A DNA stretch of 64,000 bases from an uncultured Eubacterium sp. (GCF_934295145.1 NZ_CAKRAS010000005.1:1-64000); one strand, 5' to 3'; counted from the first letter of the stretch, positions 26,936-36,540 are shown. Notes: generated by a model not told the origin, from the sequence alone. Made by a program: numbers and translations.

Positions 26936-28383
26936 ATTTTATAATGAATATGATTCTTACGGCATCGACATTCATTTTTCCGTTGATCACATTGCCGTAT
27001 ATTACGCGTGTGCTTTCGGTAGAAGGTGTTGGTAAGGTAAACGTGGCTACTTCGATTGCTCAGTATTTTTCTATGGTAGCGATGCTTGGCGTGCCAACTT
27101 ATGGTATTCGTGCATGTGCACAGGTAAGAGATGACAGAGAGAAGCTGACCAAAACAGTACAGGAGATTCTATTGCTGAATCTCCTTATTTCTGTTTTTGT
27201 GTATGCTGCTTATTTTGTGGCAGTATGGCAAGTGCCGAAGATGCACAATGATGCTGCTTTATACTGGATCATGAGTTCTACAATTATTTTTAATGTAATT
27301 GGTGTGGAATGGCTGTATAAAGGTTTGGAGCAGTATACTTATATTACAGTGCGGTCGATTATCTTTAAAGCAATCGGTCTGGTGCTGATGTTCCTGTTTG
27401 TCAGACATCAGGGAGATTACGTTATCTATGGAGCAATCAGCATTGTGGCTACGGTTGGATCTAATTTCCTGAATTTTATTAATCTGAGAAAGTATGTTAA
27501 TCTGCGACCGGTAGGGCATTATGATTTAAAACACCATTTCAAAGAAGTAATGATTTTCTTTGCAATGGCAGCAGCAACGACAATTTATACGAATCTGGAT
27601 AACGTTATGCTTGGTTTCCTGAAAAATGAAACGCAGGCAGGCTATTATGGAACATCCATAAAAATTAAAGGATTACTGGTAAGTTTTGTTACAGCTTTGA
27701 GTACTGTATTGTTGCCAAGGGTTTCTTATTATATTGAGCGTGGAATGAAAGAGGAATTCAAACGGGTGAGCAGAAAAGCGTTACATTTTGTGGTACTGCT
27801 TGCGTTGCCGGTAACGGTATATTTTATTTTGTATTCCCGGGAGTCTATCTTTCTGCTGGCCTCCAAAACATATGAAAATTCTATTATACCAATGCAGATC
27901 ATTATGCCGACAGTACTTCTGATCGGCCTGACAAATGTTTTAGGATTACAGATCATGGTGCCGATCGGAAAAGAAAAAATGGTATTTTATTCTGTACTTG
28001 CCGGAGGAATTGCAGATTTTGTTGCAAATATGATTTTTATTCCAACAATGTCGGCAGCTGGTGCTGCGCTTGGAACACTGATCGCAGAGACTGTTGTTCT
28101 GATTGTTCAGCTCATTGTATTGCGTGACTGGATCAGGGATTTGTTTTCAGAAGTACAATGGGTAAAAGCATGTGTATCTACCGCGGTAGCAGGAGTTGCC
28201 TGTTATGGAGTAAAAGCACTGAATTTATCAAATTTTATAGCCCTGGTAATATCGGTATGTGTTTTTGGAGCAGTATATGCGGTATTACTTTTGATTATGC
28301 GGGAACCGTTATTCCTTGAGGTATTACAGGATGTATTGCATGGGAAAGTGAAACGTGGAAAGGCAGAGAAAGATGGAGAATAA
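26908..28383 (+). CDS. Wzx-like polysaccharide flippase (set 2, RfbX/CapF type)
   Basis: A 491-residue MOP-superfamily flippase with 12-14 membrane segments. The start is diagnostic: NFIMNMILTASTFIFPLIT then LPYITRVLSVEGVG, followed by GVPTYGIRACAQVRDD. It should translocate undecaprenyl-linked units made by this locus. It overlaps the preceding Wzy-like gene, and the next glycosyltransferase overlaps its own 3' end, indicating tight coupling. Confidence 0.9.
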   Translation: MVKIKSVKVNFIMNMILTASTFIFPLITLPYITRVLSVEGVGKVNVATSIAQYFSMVAMLGVPTYGIRACAQVRDDREKLTKTVQEILLLNLLISVFVYAAYFVAVWQVPKMHNDAALYWIMSSTIIFNVIGVEWLYKGLEQYTYITVRSIIFKAIGLVLMFLFVRHQGDYVIYGAISIVATVGSNFLNFINLRKYVNLRPVGHYDLKHHFKEVMIFFAMAAATTIYTNLDNVMLGFLKNETQAGYYGTSIKIKGLLVSFVTALSTVLLPRVSYYIERGMKEEFKRVSRKALHFVVLLALPVTVYFILYSRESIFLLASKTYENSIIPMQIIMPTVLLIGLTNVLGLQIMVPIGKEKMVFYSVLAGGIADFVANMIFIPTMSAAGAALGTLIAETVVLIVQLIVLRDWIRDLFSEVQWVKACVSTAVAGVACYGVKALNLSNFIALVISVCVFGAVYAVLLLIMREPLFLEVLQDVLHGKVKRGKAEKDGE

Positions 28384-29422
28384 CATTGTGATTTCTTTTA
28401 TTATACCGGCACATAATTCAGAAAAGTTTCTGAAAAGATGTGTGGAAAGTGTAGTAAAAGAGGAAAAGCAGCCAAAAGATAACAACCTGGCTGAAGTCAT
28501 AATTATAGAGAATGGTTCTTCCGATCATACAAAACAGATTGGAACAGCTTTGGCTGAAAAGTATGAGAATGTTTTTCTGATCTGTTCTGAAAAAGGTGTT
28601 TCGAATGCAAGAAATGCTGGAGTAAAAGCTGCACATGGAGAATGGATTTTTTTCTTGGATGCAGATGACTATCTTCCAGCAGGAACTTTGCAGAAATTAT
28701 TGGATACGGTAAATAGCGGAAAAGCGGCAGATCTGTATATTTTCAGTTATGAAAAAGGAAATGCGATCGTAAATGTTGCAACTGGAGAAAATGCAGACGG
28801 TTATGAAGGAACCGGGGTACGGGAATGCCTTGCAGGAATGCTTAGGAACCCGACACGCTGCATGGCTGTCTGGGGGAAATTGTTCCGGCATAGTATTATT
28901 CAGCAATCTTCATTAGATTTTAATAAAAAATTAAGCCTGGCTGAAGACAGTGATTTTCTGATTCGGTATATAATGAAGTGTGGCAGGATCATTTTTTCAC
29001 AGGAATCCTGTTATCATTATTCTACGGATGCAGGTTCTGCAATGCGGACATATGACGGGAAGAAGACGGAAGGATATCTGTTATCTCTGCAGACAACACA
29101 GAATGCGATACCGGAGAATGACCAACAGTTATATCAGGCTTATCAGGTGTATATTTTAATGCATCTGAATATAATGATGGTCAGAGAAGTATTTTCAGCG
29201 GGAAACAGAGTAGTTTTTTCAGAAAAGGTAAAGGCATTGAAGAAGCTTCTGCGGGAGGAAATATTTCAGAAAGCATTGCAGGCTGTACCGGCAGCTTCCT
29301 GTAGATCTGCGCGTATGATGCCAATATTGCTTTTGAAATTTCAGCAATATTATTTGTGTGGAAAAGTGTATGAACTGCGTGCAAAGCAGAATGAAAAAAG
29401 AGAAATGCGGACAGAGGATTAG
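28373..29422 (+). CDS. family GT2 glycosyltransferase
   Basis: A roughly 349-residue GT-A fold transferase: SFIIPAHNSEKFLKRCVESV at the N-terminus, ENGSSDHT, and the metal-binding FFLDADDYL. A cytoplasmic enzyme adding one sugar of the repeat unit. The ATG at 28373 overlaps the flippase stop by 11 bp; a GTG at 28355 is also in frame. Donor and acceptor are not predictable. Confidence 0.88.
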   Translation: MENNIVISFIIPAHNSEKFLKRCVESVVKEEKQPKDNNLAEVIIIENGSSDHTKQIGTALAEKYENVFLICSEKGVSNARNAGVKAAHGEWIFFLDADDYLPAGTLQKLLDTVNSGKAADLYIFSYEKGNAIVNVATGENADGYEGTGVRECLAGMLRNPTRCMAVWGKLFRHSIIQQSSLDFNKKLSLAEDSDFLIRYIMKCGRIIFSQESCYHYSTDAGSAMRTYDGKKTEGYLLSLQTTQNAIPENDQQLYQAYQVYILMHLNIMMVREVFSAGNRVVFSEKVKALKKLLREEIFQKALQAVPAASCRSARMMPILLLKFQQYYLCGKVYELRAKQNEKREMRTED

Positions 29423-29426
29423 GTTG

Positions 29427-31082
29427 ATGGAAGAGAACTATGTGGATGTAAATATGCAAAGGAATGGTAAAGCGAAAGAGCAGATTCATGCGGCATCACC
29501 GAAAAATGCAATTATTCTTGCTGCCGGATATGGCATGCGAATGGTTCCAATCAATACAGAAGTGAGCAAAGGGCTTCTGGAGATTCACGGGGAACCACTA
29601 ATCGAAAGGTTGATCCGGCAGCTTCATGAAGCGGAAATATACGAGATATATATCGTAGTTGGATTTATGAAAGAAAGATATGAATATCTGATTGATGAAT
29701 ATCGGGTGGAGTTGATCGTAAATCCGGAATATACAACGAAAAATAACCTGTATTCACTGAAATGTGCAGAAAAATATATTTCAAATACGTATATAGTCCC
29801 ATGTGATATCTGGTGTGAACATAACCTGTTCCGAAAGCAGGAATTACACTCTTGGTACATGGTAAATAATTCTTTAAAACCAGACAGCTGTGTCTTAGTA
29901 AACCCAAATATGGAACTGAATCTGATATCAGAGACAGATGCCGGAAATGGTATGATTGGTATTTCTTATCTGACAGGAAAGGAAGCTCAGCTGGTAAAAC
30001 AGCGGATAAAAGAGATGTGCAGTACATCCTGTTATACGAGTGCATTCTGGGAAGAAACGCTTTATGAAAAAAGAAAAATGATCGTGCCGGCCAGAGTAGT
30101 AGATGAAGCGGATGTAGTAGAAATTAATACATTTGAACAATTACGGGAGTTGGATAGCGGTTGTGATCAGTTAAAAACAGATGCGATTCAGATTATTGAA
30201 GCAGTGTTCCGGGTGTCGCAAAAGGATATAAAGAATATTACTGTTCTGAAAAAGGGAATGACCAACCGGTCATTTTTATTTGAATGCAAAGAGAAAAAGT
30301 ATATTATGCGAATCCCCGGTGAGGGGACAGATAAACTGATCAACAGGCGTGAGGAAGCAGAGGTTTATCAGAAGATAGCAGATTATCATATATGTGACCG
30401 GGTAATTTATATGAATCCGGAGAACGGATATAAAATTACAGAATATATGAACTCTGTCAGAAACTGCGATGCAGAGCAGATGGAAGATGTGAAAAAGTGT
30501 ATGAAAAAATTGCGCGAGTTTCATGAATTAAAACTGAAGGTCAATCACGAATTTGATCTGTTTGAACATATTCAGTTTTTTGAACAGTTGTGGGAGGGAA
30601 GCCCCTCCGCTTTTAAAGATTATGCGGAGACGAAAAGGAAAGTATTTTCGCTGAAATCGTATGTGGAACAGTATTGCGGGCAGAAAGTACTGACGCATAT
30701 TGACGCTGTTCCGGATAATTTCCTGTTTTGGGAGAAAAATTCAGAAGAAACTGACATCAGGCTGATTGACTGGGAGTATGCAGCAATGCAGGATCCGCAT
30801 GTAGATATTGCGATGTTCTGTATTTATGCTATGTATAACAGAACACATATTGATCAGACAATCGATGCTTATTTTACAGAGGGGTGTGCAGAAAACATCC
30901 GTATAAAAATTTATGCATATATAGCGATATGTGGTTTATTGTGGAGTAACTGGTGTGAATATAAGCGAAGCCTTGGTGTTGAATTTGGAGAATATTCGCT
31001 ACGGCAATACAGATATGCAAAAGAGTATTATACGATTGTAGAGACTGAGAGAAGAAAAGTGGAGATACAGGAACATGAATAG
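29427..31082 (+). CDS. LicC-LicA fusion: CTP:phosphocholine cytidylyltransferase plus choline kinase-like domain
   Basis: A 551-residue bifunctional protein. The N-terminal domain is a LicC-like nucleotidyltransferase (ILAAGYGMRM at about 31-40, then SKGLLEIHGEPLIERLI). The C-terminal domain (from about 245) is a LicA/choline-kinase-like phosphotransferase: KKGMTNRSFLF, the Brenner loop HIDAVPDN at about 424, and LIDWEYA. It could convert choline to phosphocholine and then to CDP-choline. I start it at ATG 29427 with GAGG upstream, just past the previous stop. The order (LicC then LicA) and the presence of a second LicC next door are noteworthy. Confidence 0.88.
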   Translation: MEENYVDVNMQRNGKAKEQIHAASPKNAIILAAGYGMRMVPINTEVSKGLLEIHGEPLIERLIRQLHEAEIYEIYIVVGFMKERYEYLIDEYRVELIVNPEYTTKNNLYSLKCAEKYISNTYIVPCDIWCEHNLFRKQELHSWYMVNNSLKPDSCVLVNPNMELNLISETDAGNGMIGISYLTGKEAQLVKQRIKEMCSTSCYTSAFWEETLYEKRKMIVPARVVDEADVVEINTFEQLRELDSGCDQLKTDAIQIIEAVFRVSQKDIKNITVLKKGMTNRSFLFECKEKKYIMRIPGEGTDKLINRREEAEVYQKIADYHICDRVIYMNPENGYKITEYMNSVRNCDAEQMEDVKKCMKKLREFHELKLKVNHEFDLFEHIQFFEQLWEGSPSAFKDYAETKRKVFSLKSYVEQYCGQKVLTHIDAVPDNFLFWEKNSEETDIRLIDWEYAAMQDPHVDIAMFCIYAMYNRTHIDQTIDAYFTEGCAENIRIKIYAYIAICGLLWSNWCEYKRSLGVEFGEYSLRQYRYAKEYYTIVETERRKVEIQEHE

Positions 31083-31782
31083 AGTAGAAAGAGCAATCAT
31101 TATGGCTGCGGGAAAAGGAACCCGAATGAGACCGGTAACGCTGCATACACCAAAGCCATTGGTAAAAGTAAATGGAAAGAGAATGATTGACAGTGTAATT
31201 GAAGCACTGCATAAAAATGGAATATCTGAAATTTATATTGTGGTTGGATATCTGAAAGATCAATTTGAGATATTGCCCAAAGAATATGAAAACGTGAAGC
31301 TCATTGAAAATCCATTTTATGACACCTGTAATAATATTTCATCATTATATGTGGCAAGAGATTATATAGAAAATGCCATTATATTGGATGGAGACCAGAT
31401 CATTTACAATGAGAAAATTCTGGCCCCGGAATTTGATAGATCCGGGTACAATGCAGTTTGGACAGATGACGAGACAGAGGAATGGCTGATGACGGTGGAA
31501 AAAGGGATAGTTACTTCATGTAGCAGAACCGGTGGAAAAGGCGGATGGCAGCTGTATTCCGTATCAAGATGGAACGAAGCAGATGGAAAGCGTCTGAAAC
31601 ATCACCTGGAACTGGAATTTAATGAGAAATATAACCGACAGATTTACTGGGATGATGTTGTAATGTTTTGTCATGCGGACGAGTATGAACTGGGTATTTG
31701 TCCGATGAACGCAGATGATGTAATTGAAATCGATAATCTGGAGGAACTGATAGCATTAGATGGATCATATAAAGATATATGA
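31075..31782 (+). CDS. licC: CTP:phosphocholine cytidylyltransferase (LicC-like)
   Basis: A 235-residue sugar-nucleotidyltransferase-fold protein of LicC size. Marks are IIMAAGKGTRMRPVT, HTPKPLVKVNGKRMID, the IENPFYDTCNNISSL stretch typical of LicC, and ILDGDQIIY. It would make CDP-choline (or a related CDP-alcohol) in the cytoplasm. It overlaps the LicC-LicA fusion gene by 8 bp and is followed by the choline carrier. Why two LicC domains exist is unclear; one may be specialised for another alcohol phosphate such as ethanolamine phosphate. Confidence 0.87.
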   Translation: MNRVERAIIMAAGKGTRMRPVTLHTPKPLVKVNGKRMIDSVIEALHKNGISEIYIVVGYLKDQFEILPKEYENVKLIENPFYDTCNNISSLYVARDYIENAIILDGDQIIYNEKILAPEFDRSGYNAVWTDDETEEWLMTVEKGIVTSCSRTGGKGGWQLYSVSRWNEADGKRLKHHLELEFNEKYNRQIYWDDVVMFCHADEYELGICPMNADDVIEIDNLEELIALDGSYKDI

Positions 31783-31802
31783 TGAAATGCAGGGGAGGAG
31801 AA

Positions 31803-33317
31803 ATGAAGAAGAAAATAGACTGGATGGTCACGTTAGTGCCATTTATTATAATTGTTGGTATTGCAGTGATTTTGTTTATATGGCCGAGAGAATCCAATGA
31901 TGTAATACATCAGATAAGATTTTTCCTTGGAGATACACTGGGCAGCTATTATTTGATTATTGGCTTAGGCGTTTTATTGATATCTGTTTACCTGGCGTTT
32001 TCAAAGTATGGAAATATCGTACTGGGCGAACCTGATGAAAAACCGAAATATTCATTTTTTGTATGGGGAAGTATGATGTTCACCTGTGGACTGGCAGCGG
32101 ATATATTATTTTATTCCTTTGCTGAATGGATCATGTATGCAACAAATCCGCATATAGCAGACCTTGGACCAGTGCATGAATGGGCAGGGGTATTTCCTTT
32201 GTTCCACTGGAGTTTCATTCCATGGGCGTTTTATCTGGTGCTTGCGGTTGCATTTGGTTTTATGCTCCATGTAAGAAAGCGAAAGCGTCAGAGATATTCA
32301 GAGGCATGCCGCCCGGTTATCGGAAAACATGCGGATGGTCTGCTGGGACGTGTAATAGATATGTTTGCGCTGTTTGCCCTGCTGGCAGGAACAGCGACAA
32401 CATTCAGCGTTGCAACTCCACTGCTGGCAGAAATTGCAATGCGGTTATTTCATATTCATGTCAGCCGAACGGTTGTGACGATTATCATTTTGCTGATCAC
32501 ATGTGCTGTCTATACTTATGCAGTGTTACATGGCTTTAAAGGAATCAGCTTTCTGGCAAAATTATGTATTTATCTGTTTTTTGGATTACTGGTTGTTGTG
32601 CTTGTGTTTGGCGGTCAGGGACGTTTCATTATTGAAAACGGAATTCAGTCTCTTGGAAAAATGGTACAGAACTTCATTGGATTAGCGACCTACACAGACC
32701 CTGTCAGGGCAAATCATTTTCCACAGGACTGGACCATTTATTATTGGGCATACTGGATGGTATGGTGTGTTGCTGCTCCGTTTTTTATTGGCAATATTTC
32801 AAAGGGAAGAACGATAAAACAGACAATACTTGGAGGATACGTTTTTGGTGTTGGCTCAACCATTGTAAGCTTTATCGTGCTGGGCAATTATTCTCTGGGA
32901 TTGCAGGTAGCAGGAAGAGAAGATTTTATAGCTCAGTTTAAAGCAAACGGAGATTTGTATGATTTGATCCTTAATATTATACAGACAATGCCTTGTGCAC
33001 CATTTATTCTGATTCTTACTTTTGTATGTATGATTGCATTTTATGCAACATCCTTTGATTCTATAGCGTACACCGCAGCATGCTATAGTTATAAAGAACT
33101 TGGAGAAAATGAACATCCGCACACGTTAATTACATTATTATGGTGCGTTCTGTTGATCGTGTTACCAATTGCGCTTGTTTTTTCAGAAAGTTCTATGGGA
33201 AATATTCAGTCAATCAGTATTATTTCGGCTTTTCCAATAGGAATCATCATGATCCTGATGATATGGAGCTTTTTTAAAGATGCAAAAAAGTATATCAGCA
33301 AAAGTGATACAAAATAG
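31803..33317 (+). CDS. BCCT-family choline/betaine transporter
   Basis: A 504-residue secondary transporter with 12 hydrophobic segments, BCCT family. The signature around the substrate-binding helix is present: TIYYWAYWMVWCVAAPFF followed by IGNISKGRTIKQ, including the Trp residues that cage trimethylammonium groups. ATG 31803 follows GGGGAGGAG; upstream in-frame ATGs lack a site. It takes the place of LicB in classical lic operons, importing choline for the LicA domain. Betaine or carnitine uptake is possible, but its position inside the lic-like segment argues for choline. Confidence 0.9.
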   Translation: MKKKIDWMVTLVPFIIIVGIAVILFIWPRESNDVIHQIRFFLGDTLGSYYLIIGLGVLLISVYLAFSKYGNIVLGEPDEKPKYSFFVWGSMMFTCGLAADILFYSFAEWIMYATNPHIADLGPVHEWAGVFPLFHWSFIPWAFYLVLAVAFGFMLHVRKRKRQRYSEACRPVIGKHADGLLGRVIDMFALFALLAGTATTFSVATPLLAEIAMRLFHIHVSRTVVTIIILLITCAVYTYAVLHGFKGISFLAKLCIYLFFGLLVVVLVFGGQGRFIIENGIQSLGKMVQNFIGLATYTDPVRANHFPQDWTIYYWAYWMVWCVAAPFFIGNISKGRTIKQTILGGYVFGVGSTIVSFIVLGNYSLGLQVAGREDFIAQFKANGDLYDLILNIIQTMPCAPFILILTFVCMIAFYATSFDSIAYTAACYSYKELGENEHPHTLITLLWCVLLIVLPIALVFSESSMGNIQSISIISAFPIGIIMILMIWSFFKDAKKYISKSDTK

Positions 33318-33462
33318 TTACAGTGACTTAATAAAAAATTAAAAATAAAAAGGTACAGAAAAAGATGGTTTGAGTATATAATATACTTGTATAAAAATGG
33401 TCAAATCTATCATAATGATAAAAATAGGAAATGCAGACAGATTATTTTAGGAGTAAAAGAAA

Positions 33463-34584
33463 ATGTACAGAGTTCTTGTATTTGGAATGACAGAAAATCC
33501 CGGTGGTGTGGAAAGTGTGATCATGAACTATTACCGGTGTATTGATAAAACAAAAATACAATTTGACTTTCTTTGTAATTTTCATGAGAATGCGGCGTAT
33601 GAGGACGAATTGGTCGCCATGGGCGGTAACGTTTTTCATATTACAGCCCGCAGTGAGAATTATGGAAAATATAAAAAAGAATTGGAAGCATTTTTTGAAA
33701 CTTCACAGGGTGTTTATGATGCAATCTGGGTAAACGTCTGTAGTTTGGCCAATATTGATTATCTGATCATGGCAAAAAAATATGGTATACCGCGGAGAAT
33801 CATTCACAGTCATAATTCGCAGAATATGGACAGTAAACTGCGTGGCATGCTGCACAAAAGAAATAGAAAACGCATTGATAAATTCGCAACGGATTTCTGG
33901 ACATGCTCTGAGGATGCTGCAAAATGGTTTTATGAAAAACGTCTGCTTCCGAAAGTTGTGATGATCCGAAATTCTATCTCAGTGGAACGTATGGCTTTTG
34001 ATGAGGAAAAGCGTAAAAAATATCGGAAACAGTTGCAGTGTAATGACGATATATGGGTGATTGGAAATGTCGGCAGACTGCATTTTCAGAAAAATCAGAA
34101 GTTCTGTCTGGAGATTTTTCAGCAGTTTTTGAAAAAAGATTCGAATGCCTGTCTGGTTCTGATTGGACAGGGCGAGGATGAAGCAGAGCTGAAGGAGTTG
34201 ACCAGGCGGTATGGAATCAGCAAAAAAGTGTACTTTGCGGGAATGCAGACGGATATCCGTGGATGGCTGAGTGCGTTTGATACTTTTTTGTTTCCATCTA
34301 AATTCGAGGGACTGCCGATAGCAGCGTTGGAAGCACAGGCGAATGGCGTGCCAATGGTGGCTTCTGCAAAAGTAATACCGCAGGAAGTAAAAATTAATTC
34401 GAACTTTGAATTTGTGAATCTGGATGAGGGGGCAGTCGTATGGAGTGAGCACCTGAATCATATTCGGCAGACGATGAAACGTCTTGATATTTCAGAAGTA
34501 AAACAGAATTTTACGGAAAAGGGATATAATATAGAGACGGAAACAGTAAAATTAGAGAAGTTGTTTTTAAAGGAAGTAAAATGA
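33463..34584 (+). CDS. family GT4 glycosyltransferase (EpsF/CapM-like)
   Basis: A 373-residue GT-B enzyme. The glycine-rich NPGGVESVIMNYYR start, IHSHNSQ, GNVGRLHFQKNQ, LIGQGEDEAEL and the EX7E-type KFEGLPIAALEAQ are visible. It is preceded by a 145-bp AT-rich gap containing a possible promoter (TTGTAT at 33387, CATAAT at 33411, 18 bp apart), so the last three genes may also be expressed separately. Donor sugar unknown. Confidence 0.88.
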   Translation: MYRVLVFGMTENPGGVESVIMNYYRCIDKTKIQFDFLCNFHENAAYEDELVAMGGNVFHITARSENYGKYKKELEAFFETSQGVYDAIWVNVCSLANIDYLIMAKKYGIPRRIIHSHNSQNMDSKLRGMLHKRNRKRIDKFATDFWTCSEDAAKWFYEKRLLPKVVMIRNSISVERMAFDEEKRKKYRKQLQCNDDIWVIGNVGRLHFQKNQKFCLEIFQQFLKKDSNACLVLIGQGEDEAELKELTRRYGISKKVYFAGMQTDIRGWLSAFDTFLFPSKFEGLPIAALEAQANGVPMVASAKVIPQEVKINSNFEFVNLDEGAVVWSEHLNHIRQTMKRLDISEVKQNFTEKGYNIETETVKLEKLFLKEVK

Positions 34585-35636
34585 AGAAATATCAAATTGT
34601 AGAAATTTCTGAAAATCATAATCATGCGGGAACAAAGGCAACTCAGGATATTACAGAGATTGCAGATCAGCTTGGGTATGAGCGGGTCATGATTCGCATG
34701 AATACAACAAAAAAGACAAAGCTTGCAAAAGTACAGCGGCAGATTGGATATCGGAAAGACTGGGCAGAATGTCTGAAAAAGGTAGAGGAGAATGCTGTTA
34801 TTTTATTACAGCATCCGTTTCATTATCCTCAATTAACCAGAGAAAAAACACTCATGGAACTGAAAGAAAAAAAACATGTGAAATTCGTCAGCCTGATTCA
34901 TGATGTAGAGGAATTGAGAGCTTTTCGGTATAACGATTATTATAAGGGTGAATTTGATTTTATGCTGCGCATTGCAGATGTATGGATCGTACATAATGCG
35001 GTGATGAAGCAGTTTTTTATAGAGTGTGGTGTTCCGGAAGAGAAAATTGTGACACTTGGAATTTTTGATTATCTGCAAAGTGGAAGTGTGTATAGAAAAC
35101 CACAGTTTGAAAGATCCATTACGGTAGCTGGAAACCTTGATACTGAAAAATGTGGATATGTTGGTCAGCTTGGTCAATTGTCAAGTGTACAGGTGAAATT
35201 GTTTGGAATGAATTATGATAAAAAAATGGATCAATGTGAAAATGTACGGTATTACGGAAGTTTTCCAACAGATGAGATCCCTGGAAAATTGACGGGTGGT
35301 TTTGGTCTGGTATGGGATGGAGCCGGTATTGACGGATGTATCGGACAGTCCGGACAATATTTACGCTACAATAATCCACACAAATTATCATTATATTTAT
35401 CAAGTGGTCTGCCGGTCATTATCTGGAAAGAAGCTGCGGAAGCGGCTTTTGTAAAAACACAGGGAGTTGGCATCTGTGTGGAATCCCTTAAGGAATTATC
35501 GACAATATTTGAAATGTTGGACGAGAATACGTATAATGGATATGCAGAAGCTGCACAAGTGCTTTCAGAAAAATTAAGGACAGGACAGTTTGGCAGAAAG
35601 GCAATACGGACAGCAGAGGATATATTAGGATTATGA
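34581..35636 (+). CDS. Gtf3/galactofuranosyltransferase-like glycosyltransferase
   Basis: A 351-residue protein resembling Gtf3-type transferases (nucleotide-sugar-synthetase-like fold). Visible features: QHPFHYPQ, SLIHDVEELR, FGLVWDG followed by GQSGQYLRYNNPHKLSLYLS near the nucleotide site, and GLPVIIWKEAA. Relatives transfer galactofuranose or glucose to lipid-linked or protein-linked glycans. It overlaps both neighbours by 4 bp. Confidence 0.75.
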   Translation: MKKYQIVEISENHNHAGTKATQDITEIADQLGYERVMIRMNTTKKTKLAKVQRQIGYRKDWAECLKKVEENAVILLQHPFHYPQLTREKTLMELKEKKHVKFVSLIHDVEELRAFRYNDYYKGEFDFMLRIADVWIVHNAVMKQFFIECGVPEEKIVTLGIFDYLQSGSVYRKPQFERSITVAGNLDTEKCGYVGQLGQLSSVQVKLFGMNYDKKMDQCENVRYYGSFPTDEIPGKLTGGFGLVWDGAGIDGCIGQSGQYLRYNNPHKLSLYLSSGLPVIIWKEAAEAAFVKTQGVGICVESLKELSTIFEMLDENTYNGYAEAAQVLSEKLRTGQFGRKAIRTAEDILGL

Positions 35637-36433
35637 GTAAGAAGAATATAAAAATAATAGTTGCTGCGCATAAGAGATATTGGATGCCGTCGGATGAAAT
35701 GTATCTGCCGATACATGTAGGTCATGCAATCGCAAAGGAAGATATTGGATATCAGGGTGACGATACCGGCGAAAATATATCTGAGAAAAATGCAAACTAT
35801 TGCGAATTGACAGGTATTTACTGGGCATGGAAGAATCTTGATGCAGATTATATTGGCCTGGTACATTACAGACGTTATCTGTCAAACAGGAACAGCGGTT
35901 TTCCTGTCTGGTTTAAGGATAAAAAAGAATCTGTTTTAACCTGGAAAAAGGCGAATCACATTTTGGAACATTATGATGTGATTGTTCCGAAAAAAAGAAA
36001 TTATTATATAGAGACATTGTATAAGCATTATGAACATACACATGATCACAAACATCTGGATATCACAGGAGAAATCATACAGTCTCTTTATCCGGCGTAT
36101 GAGGAGACTTTTACGAGAATGCTTCAGCGTAAAAGCGGTCATATGTTTAATATGTTTATTATGAAAAAAGAACTGTATCATGCGTATTGTGAATGGCTGT
36201 TCCCTGTTTTGCAGCAAGTGGAAAAGAAAATTGATACTAGCAAAATGACGCCGTATGAGGCCCGGTTTATGGGACGAATTAGTGAATTATTACTGGATGT
36301 GTGGTTGGAGCATAATCATATTGTATATAAGGAACTGCCCTGGGTTCAGCTCGGAAAAGAAAACTGGCCAAAGAAAATCAGATATTTCCTTGCGGCAAAA
36401 TTTAAAAATAGAAAGTATGGACAGAGCTTTTAA
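35633..36433 (+). CDS. DUF4422 capsular polysaccharide glycosyltransferase-like protein
   Basis: A 266-residue DUF4422 protein: IKIIVAAHKRYWMP at the start, GDDTGENISEKNANYCELTG, and YIGLVHYRRYLS with the conserved aromatic/Arg cluster, followed by YDVIVPKKR. DUF4422 proteins are regularly found as glycosyltransferases in capsule loci. It is the last gene of the polysaccharide locus; no clear terminator follows, but a new promoter appears at 36441. Confidence 0.83.
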   Translation: MSKKNIKIIVAAHKRYWMPSDEMYLPIHVGHAIAKEDIGYQGDDTGENISEKNANYCELTGIYWAWKNLDADYIGLVHYRRYLSNRNSGFPVWFKDKKESVLTWKKANHILEHYDVIVPKKRNYYIETLYKHYEHTHDHKHLDITGEIIQSLYPAYEETFTRMLQRKSGHMFNMFIMKKELYHAYCEWLFPVLQQVEKKIDTSKMTPYEARFMGRISELLLDVWLEHNHIVYKELPWVQLGKENWPKKIRYFLAAKFKNRKYGQSF

Positions 36434-36440
36434 ACCAGTG

Positions 36441-36468
36441 TTGACATTTATAAAAAAGAGAGTAAGAT
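36441..36468 (+). promoter_or_regulatory. promoter ahead of the L,D-transpeptidase gene
   Basis: TTGACA (36441-36446) and TAAGAT (36463-36468) are 16 bp apart, followed by a leader of about 65 nt. It would give the wall-enzyme gene expression independent of the polysaccharide operon. Confidence 0.5.
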
Positions 36469-36540
36469 TTAGACTTAGAGTTATTTATTGTAAAGAATGG
36501 GTGTAAATGTTACAAACATTTTTTGCAGAAAGGTGGGTTT

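Noticed and set aside
3436..36433. Transposase or insertion-sequence ends explaining the variable region
   Set aside because: No transposase, integrase or flanking inverted/direct terminal repeats were seen. Mobility is suggested only by composition and gene content.
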